DNA from: Alphaproteobacteria bacterium bin52
Lineage (GTDB): Bacteria > Pseudomonadota > Alphaproteobacteria > Thalassobaculales > Thalassobaculaceae
Direction: 5' to 3'
Length of the DNA stretch: 50,449 nucleotides
Assembly (NCBI GenBank): GCA_002238645.1
Contig: MPMT01000034.1
Span: 1-50,449 of the forward strand
Part shown: positions 8,701 through 16,211 of the stretch, one piece after another
Layout of the letters: the number at the start of each line of letters is the position of its first letter
Position numbering within the stretch: position 1 is the first letter of the stretch
Program-made: the position numbers and the translations under genes
Notes under the pieces: model-generated
Seen by the model: only the letters and a program-made list of their open reading frames with translations
Database searches by the model: none
What the model was told of the DNA's origin: nothing

Positions 8701-9435
8701 GTGAAGACGATCAGGCAGAAGATTCGACAACTCGTCCCGTTCGCGCTTGCGCTGACGGTATTGGCCACGCTCCCGGCGGCGGCGCAGACCGTCGACGAAG
8801 CCCTCACGGCATTCAAGCGAGGTGACTACGCCACGGCCCTTCGAGGGTTCCGGACACTCGCGGAGCAGGGCGACGCCATCGCTCAACTCGGTCTCGGAGG
8901 GATGTACTCCGTGGGCAAGGGCGTGCCCCAGGACGATGTCGAGGCGGTGCGCTGGTACCGCCGTGCGGCGGAGCAGGGCGACGCCACCGCTCAGTACGCT
9001 CTCGGGTACATGTACGACAAAGGCAAGGGCGTGCCCCGGGACTTTGCCGAGGCGGCGCGCTGGTGGCGCCTTTCGGCGGAGCAGGGCTTCGCCTTCGCTC
9101 AATTCGAGCTCGGGGCCATGTACCAGAAGGGTAAGGGCATGCCCGTGACCCGGGACCCTGCCAAGAAGTATGCCGAAGTGGTGCGCTGGTGGCGCCTTTC
9201 GGCGGAACAGGGCCACACCAGCGCTCAGTTCGAGCTCGCGCGCTTATACGAATTCGGCTACGGCGTGCCCCAGGACGGTGCCGAGGCGGTGCGCTGGTAC
9301 CGCCGAGCGGCAAAGCAGGGCCACGCCAGAGCTCAGTTCCGTCTCGCGCTCATGTACGACAGGGGCAACGGCGTGCCGAAGGACGCTGCCGAGGCGGCGC
9401 ACTGGTACGGCCGAGCGGCAGAGCAGGGCAGGTAG
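8701..9435 (+). CDS. Sel1-repeat secreted protein, copy 1
   Basis: From the GTG at 8701 the protein is 244 residues, with an N-terminal signal peptide (KTIRQKIRQLVPFALALTVL, ending LPAAAQT) and about five Sel1-like repeats of the AEQGDAxAQxxLGxMYxxGKGVPQD form. A GGAGGT lies about 7 bases before the GTG, so separate translation is likely even though the frame is open from the integrase. Sel1 repeats are protein-interaction solenoids; the partner is unknown. Copy 1 ends after AAEQGR and lacks the C-terminal helical region (KWLNLAAS to EAQRLAREW) of copy 2, so it is C-terminally truncated or rearranged. Confidence 0.8.
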   Translation: MKTIRQKIRQLVPFALALTVLATLPAAAQTVDEALTAFKRGDYATALRGFRTLAEQGDAIAQLGLGGMYSVGKGVPQDDVEAVRWYRRAAEQGDATAQYALGYMYDKGKGVPRDFAEAARWWRLSAEQGFAFAQFELGAMYQKGKGMPVTRDPAKKYAEVVRWWRLSAEQGHTSAQFELARLYEFGYGVPQDGAEAVRWYRRAAKQGHARAQFRLALMYDRGNGVPKDAAEAAHWYGRAAEQGR

Positions 9436-9596
9436 TGCCCACTCGGCACGAGTGATCGCCGGCCGGCCAGCTCGCGGCGACCAGCTTGGGGGCCGATCGC
9501 GCCGGCGCTGGCGCCGCCGAGCGGCGAAATCCTATGAGCGAGAGGCCGCACTCCCACCGGCGATGCGCCGCTAATGCTCAGAAATAGCGCGGACAA

Positions 9597-9611
9597 TTGG
9601 TCTTAGTTGGT
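9597..9611 (+). repeat. TTGGTCTTARTTGGT direct repeat, copy 1
   Basis: TTGGTCTTAGTTGGT, matching 18830-18844 in 14 of 15 positions and in the same orientation. Both lie in non-coding sequence near mobile-element borders. The function is unknown and chance similarity is possible. Confidence 0.3.
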
Positions 9612-9669
9612 CGGCCCATCCCCGCGCTGTCAGGTTACGAAACAATACGCAGTCCTGCCGCTGGTGCGG

Positions 9670-10969
9670 TCAGGCGATCGCCAGCGGTGCAAAATAGACG
9701 CCGAGCGCCTCCATGTACTCCCGCGAGACCTCCTCCCACGGGGCGAGTGTGCCGTCGGCGTTCCACCGGCTGATCATCAGGACATCGTGCGGCTCGTAGC
9801 CGTAGACGCTGTCGCCGTTCGTGTATTCGGGCTCCAAGTGCCAGGCCGTCCAGTACACCGTGTCGACGGCTCCGTCGCCGGTCTGGTCATTGTTTCCCAG
9901 GATCAGGCGATCGGACCCGGCGCCTCCCCTCAGCCAGTCGCCCTCCAGGTCGCCGAACAGCGTGTCGTCGCCATACCCGCCGTACAGCATGTCCCCGTCC
10001 TGGCCGCCGCGGATCAGGTCGTCCCCGTCCCCCCGAAAATCGCGTCTTGGCCCATGTTGCCGTAGAGGAAGTCGTCGCCGGAACCGCCGTAGAGCCAGTC
10101 GGTCCCGACGCGCAGGAAAATCGCGTCCTCACGCGTTTTCCCTCCAGCCCACACACCTTCGTTCTGCCCGCCGTAGATGGTGTCGTTGCCTGGCCCGCCC
10201 TTCAGCAGGTCGGCTCCGGCGTTGCCGTTGATGAAGTCGTCGCCGGGACCGCCCTCGATGGTGTCCCGGTCGTTGAGACCCTGCCAGGACCGCGACCAGT
10301 AATCGCCGTCCGGGTTGTTCCAGTTGGTCCAGTAGACCCCGTTGCCCAGCAGGGTGTCGTTGCCTGAGTCCCCGACGATCGAGTCGTTGCCGAAGCTGCC
10401 CAGCAGCCGGTCGCCGCCCGTCGTACCGGCGATGACGTCGTCGCCGGCACTGTGCCTATGCGGCCGAAATGTCGTCGGGCTGGAGCTGATTCGCGCCGTC
10501 GGGATACCAATAGGGCGAATTGGGCGGTCCGGACATGACGACGCCGTGCACATCGCTGTTGTCGATACCGATGGCATGGCCGATTTCGTGCAGGAGCACG
10601 TCGTACAGCGTCTCGACCGAATAATCAGTCGCGTCTGGATTCAGTGACACGATACGAACCAGTTCGCCGTCGACGCGTGCCCATCCGCCGCGCCCGGCAG
10701 ACACATCGACAAACTCGTGCGCATGGTGGTACTCGGCAGTGCCGTAGCCGATGCGCAGATCGGAATGGGGGCCGTCCGGCGCCTCGACGAATGTGACGCC
10801 GGAGACCCGCTCCCAGGCAGACATGGCCTGCTGCACGATGAGGTGCAGACGCTCCTCGAGAGGAGCGTCGAGGCCTTCGTGCCTGATGCCGTCAGGACCG
10901 GCGCCGCCATCGTGAAACGACCAGCGGATCACGCCGTCAGGCGTCGGTCTTTACGCCGGATTTCGTCAT
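9670..10969 (-). pseudogene. RTX (hemolysin-type) metalloprotease with frameshifts
   Basis: Four minus-strand frames join into one gene: a start with MTKSGVKTDA at 10969 behind a GGGGACA ribosome-binding site, then 10932-10456 with a matrixin-like zincin domain (WSFHDGG, AWERVSGVTF, LLHEIGHAIGIDNS, a Met-turn-like VMSG), then 10577-10014 with glycine/aspartate calcium-binding nonapeptides (GGPGDDFINGNAGADLLKGG), then 9990-9670 with more ([11 protein letters not shown]) and a C-terminal tail. The shifts fall near 10940, 10460 and 10010. In the zinc site the third ligand position of HExxHxxGxxH is N. The original product would have been a secreted, type I-exported calcium-dependent protease. 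No type I secretion genes are nearby. Confidence 0.7.
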
Positions 10970-11029
10970 CTTGTCCCCTCCCATCGGATCGACCGTCGAG
11001 CACGCCCGGCTCAGTGATGCGCTGCCGGT

Positions 11030-11506
11030 TCAGGCCGATCTCGCCGGGGCACCGCCGGCCAGACGCGCCAACGTCCCATCCGCCTTCAACCGGCGCTCCA
11101 TCTCGATCAGGGCCACGCCGCCCTCCGCCACCCATCTTCTGACAACCGCAGCGGCTCCGCCATCACCTGTTCCTTCACCGGTCCGACAATTACAGATGTA
11201 GGGCTGGGGGCGCTGGCGCCGATAGGGCAGGAGCCGCTGAGGCGGGACCTCGTGGCGCGGATCGACCGCGTGAACATGGCGGGCGAACTGACGGACTTCA
11301 GACAGGCGGCGCGCGTGCCAATGCTGCTGGACGCCTTCCGGCTTGCTGGCCCACTCGAGCGCCAGTGCGGCGGTGATGAACGGGGCCTCACGCTGTGCCA
11401 GAAACGCGATGAAATGGAACAGGAGCCCGCGCGTGATCGTGAGCTTGGCCCCCAGGGAGCGGCGGAACGCGAGATAGTCCTCACACAGGGTCCGAAGGTT
11501 TGTCAT
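11030..11506 (-). pseudogene. Second recombinase of a RIT-type array, truncated
   Basis: Starts with an ATGA overlap on the upstream recombinase gene, as in recombinase-in-trio (RIT) elements. About the first 100 residues (MTNLRTLCEDYLAFRRSLG, LLFHFIAFLAQREAPFITA, RHEVPPQRLLPYRRQRPQPYI) match the N-terminal domain of the second RIT recombinase. At about 11200 the similarity ends and the frame enters a 43-base repeat and unrelated sequence (CNCRTGEGTGDGG), so the catalytic domain is missing. The third recombinase is absent. Confidence 0.7.
11148..11190 (+). repeat. 43-base direct repeat, copy 1
   Basis: From GCAGCGGCTCC to TCCGACAAT, 42 of 43 bases identical to 18971-19013 in the same orientation. 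It marks the point where the RIT recombinase array is cut. It may be the end of a lost insertion sequence or a recombination scar; I do not recognise the element. Confidence 0.7.
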
Positions 11507-12753
11507 GCCTCACCTCCCGGCCACGCCGGGGCCAGGGGGCGAAGGGCGTCAAGATCGACCTTGGCGTAGATCCGCGTGCTGTCGGGACTGTGGTGCCGCA
11601 GGATCTGCCCGATCTCCTCGAGCGAGGCTCCGTTGCGCAGCATTCTGGTTGCCAGTGAATGACGAAGCAGATGGGCCGCGCCCCTGCCCGGTAGTTCGAT
11701 TCCAGCCTGTGCAAGCGCACGACGAACGATATGACCGACCGCTGCCGACGACTGAAAGCCGTGAACAGGGGCATAGCGCCCCACAAACAGACGGCGTGTC
11801 GCACAACTCGGCCGACCGGCTTGCAGATACGCGACGAGAGCTTCGCCTACCTCGTGGGGCAGGGGCAGAACATCGCGTCGGCTACCCTTGCCGACCACGG
11901 CAATCTCGGCGTTGCCCCAGTCGATGTCGTCCAGGGTCAGGCGGACGACCTCGCAGGCCCGCAATCCGAGGAGCGCCAGCAACAGCAGAACGCCGTAATC
12001 GCGCCGGCCAGTGACCGTGCTGCGGTCGCAACTGGCGAGTACCGCTTCGACTTGATCCGGCTCCAGCCCCTTGGGCAAGCTCGACAGGCGCCAGGTTCTG
12101 ACACCGGCGATTCCGTCGGCGATATCCGTGGCCATGATCCCGGATCGATACAGATACCCCGTGAAACTGCGCAAAGCCGCAACATGGACCCGTGTCGTCG
12201 CCGGGCTGTAGATCTGGCACGAGTGCAGAATGAACCCGTTGATGTCCTGGAGACCCAGAGAGCCAAGCTCAGCAGGCCTGGACTCGAAACGATCGCCGAG
12301 AAAGGTTCGAACGGTCGACAGATAAGCCTGTACCGTGTTCAGGCTTGCGCCGCGTTCGTCCAAGAGAAAGCGCTCATACCGGTCTACGGCGCCCACAACC
12401 AGGTCGTCGCACGACGGTTCGGCCCCGATCGGTGCCAGACGGCCGGTCTCGCGCAGCCACGTCAACAGTTCCCGACCGTCGGACATGACGTTGGCCGTGT
12501 ACGTGCCGAGGTGTGCTCGGAAGCTACGAAATTGTTCGAGTTGCCCCTCGTCCAGCGCCGGAAGGTCGAGCTCCTGCTCCCCCAGCCAGTGGCTGAACTG
12601 GCCGACCAGTCGAAGCTTCCGGCGTCCGGTGTTCCGCGCGTAGCCCTGATGCGCGAGCCAATCCGCAAAATCATCAACATGGCTGGCGAGCGGGCCGGCA
12701 TACAGCCGATCCCAGCCCGCTCCTGCCGCGAGAAAGAAGTTGGTTGTCGACAT
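11503..12753 (-). CDS. Tyrosine recombinase, RIT-element type (first of array)
   Basis: A 416-residue recombinase with an N-terminal helical and SAM-like core-binding region (about residues 20-190) and a catalytic domain: R in LLGLRACEVVRL, HLLRHS, LRHHS and tyrosine in STRIYAKVD near the C-terminus. I start at the ATG at 12753 because GGAGAAGACAG lies just before it; the frame extends 7 codons further up. The stop overlaps the start of the next recombinase (ATGA), the hallmark of RIT arrays. It seems intact, but without its two partners mobility is doubtful. Confidence 0.83.
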   Translation of the reverse strand: MSTTNFFLAAGAGWDRLYAGPLASHVDDFADWLAHQGYARNTGRRKLRLVGQFSHWLGEQELDLPALDEGQLEQFRSFRAHLGTYTANVMSDGRELLTWLRETGRLAPIGAEPSCDDLVVGAVDRYERFLLDERGASLNTVQAYLSTVRTFLGDRFESRPAELGSLGLQDINGFILHSCQIYSPATTRVHVAALRSFTGYLYRSGIMATDIADGIAGVRTWRLSSLPKGLEPDQVEAVLASCDRSTVTGRRDYGVLLLLALLGLRACEVVRLTLDDIDWGNAEIAVVGKGSRRDVLPLPHEVGEALVAYLQAGRPSCATRRLFVGRYAPVHGFQSSAAVGHIVRRALAQAGIELPGRGAAHLLRHSLATRMLRNGASLEEIGQILRHHSPDSTRIYAKVDLDALRPLAPAWPGGEA

Positions 12754-12868
12754 CTTCTGTCTTCTCCTTTGCATACGCTGGCGAGCGAGCCAGCGGGAGA
12801 AGGCAGCTTGTGATTATTCTGGCATCTTGCGATCGATGGCGCGCGTATCGGCGGGTCCGGCGGCGAAC

Positions 12869-12902
12869 CGGGAATAATCCGTGATCGGGGATAATCGTGG
12901 TG
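12869..12902 (+). repeat. Tandem CGGGRATAATC units, possible RIT end
   Basis: CGGGAATAATC at 12869-12879 and CGGGGATAATC at 12886-12896 are spaced 17 bases apart upstream of the RIT recombinases. An 18-base stretch covering the second unit (from GATCGGGG to GTGG) recurs inverted at 17859-17876 with one mismatch. It could be a recombinase-binding array at the element end or a shared promoter/operator. Confidence 0.45.
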
Positions 12903-13009
12903 AACACGGTAATGGCCTCCGGCACGGCCACGACTCCCAGCGGGCTACAGCCGCCGATCGCCAGGGCGAGCATGACGGCGACGGGAACGGGCGCCTGCCG
13001 GCCGCTCAT
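12896..13009 (-). pseudogene. Remnant of a small lipoprotein gene
   Basis: From the ATG at 13009 the minus strand gives MSGRQAPVPVAVMLALAIGG followed by CSPLGVVAVPEAITVFTT, a lipoprotein signal with lipobox (AIGGC) and a start of mature protein resembling small proteobacterial lipoproteins. The frame then enters the CGGGGATAATC repeats at about 12896 and degenerates, suggesting the gene was cut at the end of the RIT element. This is inference from a short segment. Confidence 0.35.
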
Positions 13010-13116
13010 CGGGTTTCGTCCAGGTCCTCAGGCGCAGCCCAAAACCCGGTGCGGGTCGCGGGCGCCTAGAAGGTCGAGCACTGATCGGGATCGCGGCGCG
13101 GGTCACACCCGCATTT
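13005..13116 (+). repeat. ~112-base direct repeat, copy 1
   Basis: Begins CTCATCGGGTTTCG and ends near GCATTTT; closely similar (a few scattered mismatches) to 14966-15077 in the same orientation. The pair flanks the beta-barrel and cytochrome b561 genes. No coding capacity is recognised. Confidence 0.75.
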
Positions 13117-13343
13117 TGTCAGCGCGGCCCCGGACGGGGCTCTAGCGACTCCTCAACATCGGCAAGCTTCAGAGCGTCATGGGCGAAAGCGCTTTCCTTG
13201 AACTCGTCTCCATCAAATCAGGAGCAGCGTATCCTGCCGCTGCAATCCCAGCCGTTGATCACCATCACCGGGCCGCCTGTCTTCAGCTGCACCGCGTCAC
13301 CGACCCTTAGGCGCATCGTCATTCTCCCATTTCGATCGTGCTA

Positions 13344-13377
13344 GGCCGGGGAAGGTGCTTCACCTCCTTCCCCGGCC
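13344..13377 (-). terminator. Strong hairpin after the beta-barrel gene
   Basis: A perfect 12-base-pair stem (GGCCGGGGAAGG / CCTTCCCCGGCC) with a 10-base loop lies about 8 bases after the stop codon of the outer-membrane protein gene. No T-run follows, so it may act as a Rho-assisted terminator or transcript-end stabiliser. Confidence 0.6.
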
Positions 13378-13384
13378 GCTCTCG

Positions 13385-14080
13385 TCAGAAGCGGAACAGG
13401 ATCCCAGCCTCGACATTGTGCGATCCGTAGTCGGCTTCCGTGCCGTCGAAGTCCGCTTCGCCGGTTGCGAAGTAGCGATAGCCGAGACGGGCCTCGGCCT
13501 GTTCGGAGAACGGATAGGCGAATCCCACCATCACCTGGTAGGCGAATACGGTGTCGTCGCTCGAATCGTCCTCGAACTCGTACTCGGCTCCGTCCACAGT
13601 CACGATGAGATCGTCCACCGAAACCTCATGCTTGGCAAAGCCGACGCCGACGCCGATGTAGGGACGGACACTCCAGGACGCATCGAAGGCATAGATGCCG
13701 TTCGCCATCATGCTCATGGTCGTCAAGTCGCCCTCGGCCTCGGCCTCCAGGTCGTCGGACAACACTTCCTCACCATCGTATGTGAGGTGCAGGTCCTCGA
13801 ACTTGTCCCACGAAGATGTGCGATAGCCGATCTCGATCTCGGCGCGCAGGCCAGATCGTGTTTCATAGCCGATCGCTGCGACGAAGCCGGGCCCGTTCTC
13901 AAGGGGAACCTTGCCGGTGAGTTTCCAGTCGTCCAACTCGTCAGAAGCATTCGACTCGGACGGCAGGACGTACATCCCGCCCAGGGATGCGTAGAAACCT
14001 TCTGTCGATTGCGCCGCAGCGCCGGCGGGGGCCAGCGCCAGGATGAAAAGGATCGCGATTGATCGGGACCATGCCTTCAT
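13385..14080 (-). CDS. Outer-membrane beta-barrel protein
   Basis: 231 residues from the ATG at 14080 (MKAWSRSIAILFILALAPAG), with a signal peptide ending near GAAAQS. The mature part has alternating strands (GFYASLGGMYVLPS, GPGFVAAIGYETRSGLRAEIEIGYRT, YIGVGVGFAKHEVS, FAYQVMVGFAYPF, ARLGYRYFATG) and ends in a phenylalanine (VEAGILFRF), the usual barrel insertion signal. It fits the OmpA-like eight-strand barrel family without a peptidoglycan domain. A 7-base-pair hairpin (GCCCGAC/GTCGGGC, 14105-14123) sits in the leader. It is framed by the 112-base repeats, so it may be cargo of a mobile segment. Confidence 0.8.
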   Translation of the reverse strand: MKAWSRSIAILFILALAPAGAAAQSTEGFYASLGGMYVLPSESNASDELDDWKLTGKVPLENGPGFVAAIGYETRSGLRAEIEIGYRTSSWDKFEDLHLTYDGEEVLSDDLEAEAEGDLTTMSMMANGIYAFDASWSVRPYIGVGVGFAKHEVSVDDLIVTVDGAEYEFEDDSSDDTVFAYQVMVGFAYPFSEQAEARLGYRYFATGEADFDGTEADYGSHNVEAGILFRF

Positions 14081-14183
14081 GCGTACCTCCATGAGCTTGA
14101 TGCAGCCCGACATGGCGTCGGGCCGTTGCACCAGTAGAAAGTAACCTAATATCTTATCGCTTACTCAAGCGGGGGAGAGACCG

Positions 14184-14354
14184 ATGACGGGCAAGCCAGA
14201 GGTTCGAGTGAAGCCGACCCGGTATCAGCCGAGCAAGGCGGAGATCGAGGACGAGGTGACGATCCGCAGGGCGGACGGGACCGTGCCGACCCCTGAAGAA
14301 CTGGCGCGGGCTGCCCTCCAGCCCATGCGGGTTGTGACCGATCCAGACGTGTGA
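14184..14354 (+). CDS. Small conserved-looking hypothetical protein
   Basis: A 56-residue charged, soluble protein (MTGKPEVRVKPTRYQPSKAE, IEDEVTIRRADGTVPTPEEL, ARAALQPMRVV). A GGGGGAGAGA ribosome-binding site lies 4-5 bases before the ATG. Codon choice and the ordered sequence suggest a real gene. It sits between the divergent barrel gene and the cytochrome b561 gene, 41 bases before the latter. The function is unknown. Confidence 0.6.
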   Translation: MTGKPEVRVKPTRYQPSKAEIEDEVTIRRADGTVPTPEELARAALQPMRVVTDPDV

Positions 14355-14395
14355 CGGCTCAATGAATCGGGCGACCACGCCAAGGTTACACGTCG

Positions 14396-14938
14396 ATGAC
14401 TGAAGAGAAGTATCACCTGTCCGCGCGCCTGATGCACTGGATCATGGCCGTGGGCTTCGTCTTCATGTGGGCGTGCGGCTACACGATGACGACGCTGGTC
14501 ACGGAAGATTCCCCGTTGGAGGAGTTTCTGTTCGACCTGCACATCTCGGTCGGGGTGACGCTGCTCGCACTGCTCATCCTGCGTATCGTGATCCGCCTAG
14601 TTCATCGTCCGCCGCCGCTGCCGTACTCGATCCGGGGACTGGAGCGCACCGCCGCGCATCTCGGCCATGCCGTGCTCTACGCGCTTCCTGCGCTGGTCAT
14701 CACGGTCGGCTGGATGGAGACGAACTTCGGCGGCCATACCGTCCAGTGGTTCGGGGTCCAGTTGCCGCGCGTGTTCCCCGAAACCGGGGAATCGCTCCAG
14801 GATCTATCTGCCGAGGTGCATATGTGGCTCGCCTACGGGATGCTGGCGGTCGCCGCCGGCCATGTCGCGGCGGCGTTCAAGCACCGCTGGATCGACGGCC
14901 ACGACGTCATCCACCGCATGACCTTCGGCGACAGATGA
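14396..14938 (+). CDS. Cytochrome b561-family membrane protein
   Basis: A 180-residue four-helix membrane protein of the bacterial CybB type, which transfers electrons at the inner membrane and carries two b-type hemes. Candidate heme ligands are H8/H14 (KYHLSARLMHWIMAVGF), H49 (FDLHISVGVTLLALLI), H89/H93 (AAHLGHAVLYALPALV) and H141 (EVHMWLAYGML). The length and helix order fit the family. It is near the end of the segment bounded by the 112-base repeats. Confidence 0.85.
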   Translation: MTEEKYHLSARLMHWIMAVGFVFMWACGYTMTTLVTEDSPLEEFLFDLHISVGVTLLALLILRIVIRLVHRPPPLPYSIRGLERTAAHLGHAVLYALPALVITVGWMETNFGGHTVQWFGVQLPRVFPETGESLQDLSAEVHMWLAYGMLAVAAGHVAAAFKHRWIDGHDVIHRMTFGDR

Positions 14939-14965
14939 CAATGGGACTTTCGTATCAAATCCCCC

Positions 14966-15077
14966 GTCATTGGGTTTCGACCAGGTCCTCAGGCCCGGCC
15001 CAAAACCCAGCGCGAGTCGCGGGCGCCTGGAAGGTCGAGCACTGATCGGGATCGCGGCGCAGGTCACAGCTGCATTT
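14966..15077 (+). repeat. ~112-base direct repeat, copy 2
   Basis: Begins GTCATTGGGTTTCG; matches 13005-13116. It lies immediately after the cytochrome b561 gene and before the dif-like site and integrase of cassette copy 2. Confidence 0.75.
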
Positions 15078-15207
15078 CTGGTCGATACTGACCCGGCAAG
15101 CCGGGCACCTCGGATTGAATGACCACTCGTGCTAGGCCGGGGCGCTCATTGGGTTTCGTCGGCGTGGCAAGATGGTGCAGCAGCAGAATGTTGACACGGC
15201 CGGTAAC

Positions 15208-15236
15208 ATGTCCGATAAGTGTACCTTATCGGACAT
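15208..15236. other. Dif-like palindrome at integrase cassette, candidate crossover site
   Basis: Arms ATGTCCGATAAG and CTTATCGGACAT (12 bases each, perfect) around a 5-base centre TGTAC, 19 bases before the integrase ATG. The layout of short arms with inner ATAA/TTAT around a small spacer is like Xer dif sites and other tyrosine-recombinase core sites. One arm (TTATCGGACAT) survives at the edge of cassette copy 1 (7868). That it is the site used by the adjacent integrase is inferred; it could also be an operator. Confidence 0.6.
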
Positions 15237-15254
15237 TCAACGGGACCACAGGCC

Positions 15255-16199
15255 ATGACAGAACCGCGAAACACACTGCCAGCCGCAACCGCCGACGGCG
15301 CGCCGCTGGCGCTCGACCAGGCCACGCGCGATCGCCTCGAAGCCGCGATCGGCGACAGCCTCGCACCGGCCACCAGGCGCGCCTACCGGGCCGCGTGGTC
15401 GGCATGGGTCGCATGGGCCGACCAGGTCGGCACCGACGCCATGCCGGCACGCCCGGACGCCCTCGCCGCGTTCCTCGCCAGCCGGGCCGAAGGCGGGGCC
15501 AGCATGGCGACGCTGCGCATGGCGACGGCCGCGATCGGCAAGGCGCACGAACTCGCCGGCGAAGCCAACCCGTGCGCGGACCGGATCGTGAAGACGGCCA
15601 TGCAGGGCCTCGCCCGACAGGCGGCCGATGCTGGCGCGACGGCCCGGCAGGCGCGCGCACTCGACGCCGAAGCCGTCGCCACGATCCGGGGCGCGTACAA
15701 CGGCGAGGCCGACACCCTGCCCGGCGCGCTGACCGTGGCAATTTGCAGCGTCATGGCCGAGGCCGGCCTGCGGCGCTCCGAAGCAGCAGCCTTGCGGTGG
15801 TGTGACCTCGAACCCGCCGGCGACGGTTCGGCCCGGCTCACCGTTCACCGCTCGAAGACAGATCAGCTCGGCGACGGCGCCGTTGTGGCGCTCACGTCGC
15901 AGGCGGTCGCCGACCTCGACCGGCTCGCCAGCCTGGCCGGCACCGGTTGGGGCACCGACGCGCCGGTGTTCGGTCTGTCGGACCGGCAGATTGCGCGCCG
16001 GATCGCCGCCGCCGCGAAGCGGGCCGGGCTTGGCGACGGGTTCAGCGGGCATTCCGGGCGCGTCGGCATGGCCAAGCGCATGACACGCAACGGCGCACCT
16101 GCCGCCGCCGTCATGCGGCAAGGCCGATGGTCAACGGTGCGGATGGTGGCCCGCTACACTCGCAACGAGAATGCCGGCGAGGCCCTGAAATACCTGTAG
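15255..16199 (+). CDS. Tyrosine-type site-specific integrase
   Basis: A 314-residue integrase with a core-binding domain (about residues 25-120: LAPATRRAYRAAWSAWVAWA) and a catalytic domain with R173 (GLRRSEAAALRW), K201 (RSKTDQLGDG), H266/R269 (GHSGRVG), W292 (GRWSTV) and nucleophile Y301 (ARYTR). It starts at MTEPRNTLP; an earlier in-frame ATG at 15219 lies inside the palindrome and is less likely. It is followed 12 bases after its TAG by the Sel1 gene. It acts on DNA by strand exchange; the adjacent palindrome is the natural candidate site. Its close relative at 7897 is decayed. Confidence 0.9.
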   Translation: MTEPRNTLPAATADGAPLALDQATRDRLEAAIGDSLAPATRRAYRAAWSAWVAWADQVGTDAMPARPDALAAFLASRAEGGASMATLRMATAAIGKAHELAGEANPCADRIVKTAMQGLARQAADAGATARQARALDAEAVATIRGAYNGEADTLPGALTVAICSVMAEAGLRRSEAAALRWCDLEPAGDGSARLTVHRSKTDQLGDGAVVALTSQAVADLDRLASLAGTGWGTDAPVFGLSDRQIARRIAAAAKRAGLGDGFSGHSGRVGMAKRMTRNGAPAAAVMRQGRWSTVRMVARYTRNENAGEALKYL

Positions 16200-16211
16200 C
16201 GGGAGTGCACG

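Larger units (their letters stand above)
7868..9435 (+). repeat. Integrase-Sel1 cassette, copy 1 (decayed)
   Basis: Direct repeat of the cassette at 15226-16952. Similarity begins exactly at TTATCGGACAT (7868-7878), which is one arm of the palindrome at copy 2, and runs through the integrase into the Sel1-repeat gene, where the repeats diverge. Copy 1 has lost the left arm of the palindrome, two in-frame integrase segments, the integrase stop codon and the C-terminal domain of the Sel1 protein. Confidence 0.85.

Noticed and set aside
10929..11135. Short frames between the RTX pseudogene and the 43-base repeat
   Set aside because: They are tails of a chimeric frame with no family signal.
12881..13145. 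Plus-strand open frames in the 12.9-13.1 kb stretch
   Set aside because: Antisense to the lipoprotein remnant and overlapping the 112-base repeat; translations look random.
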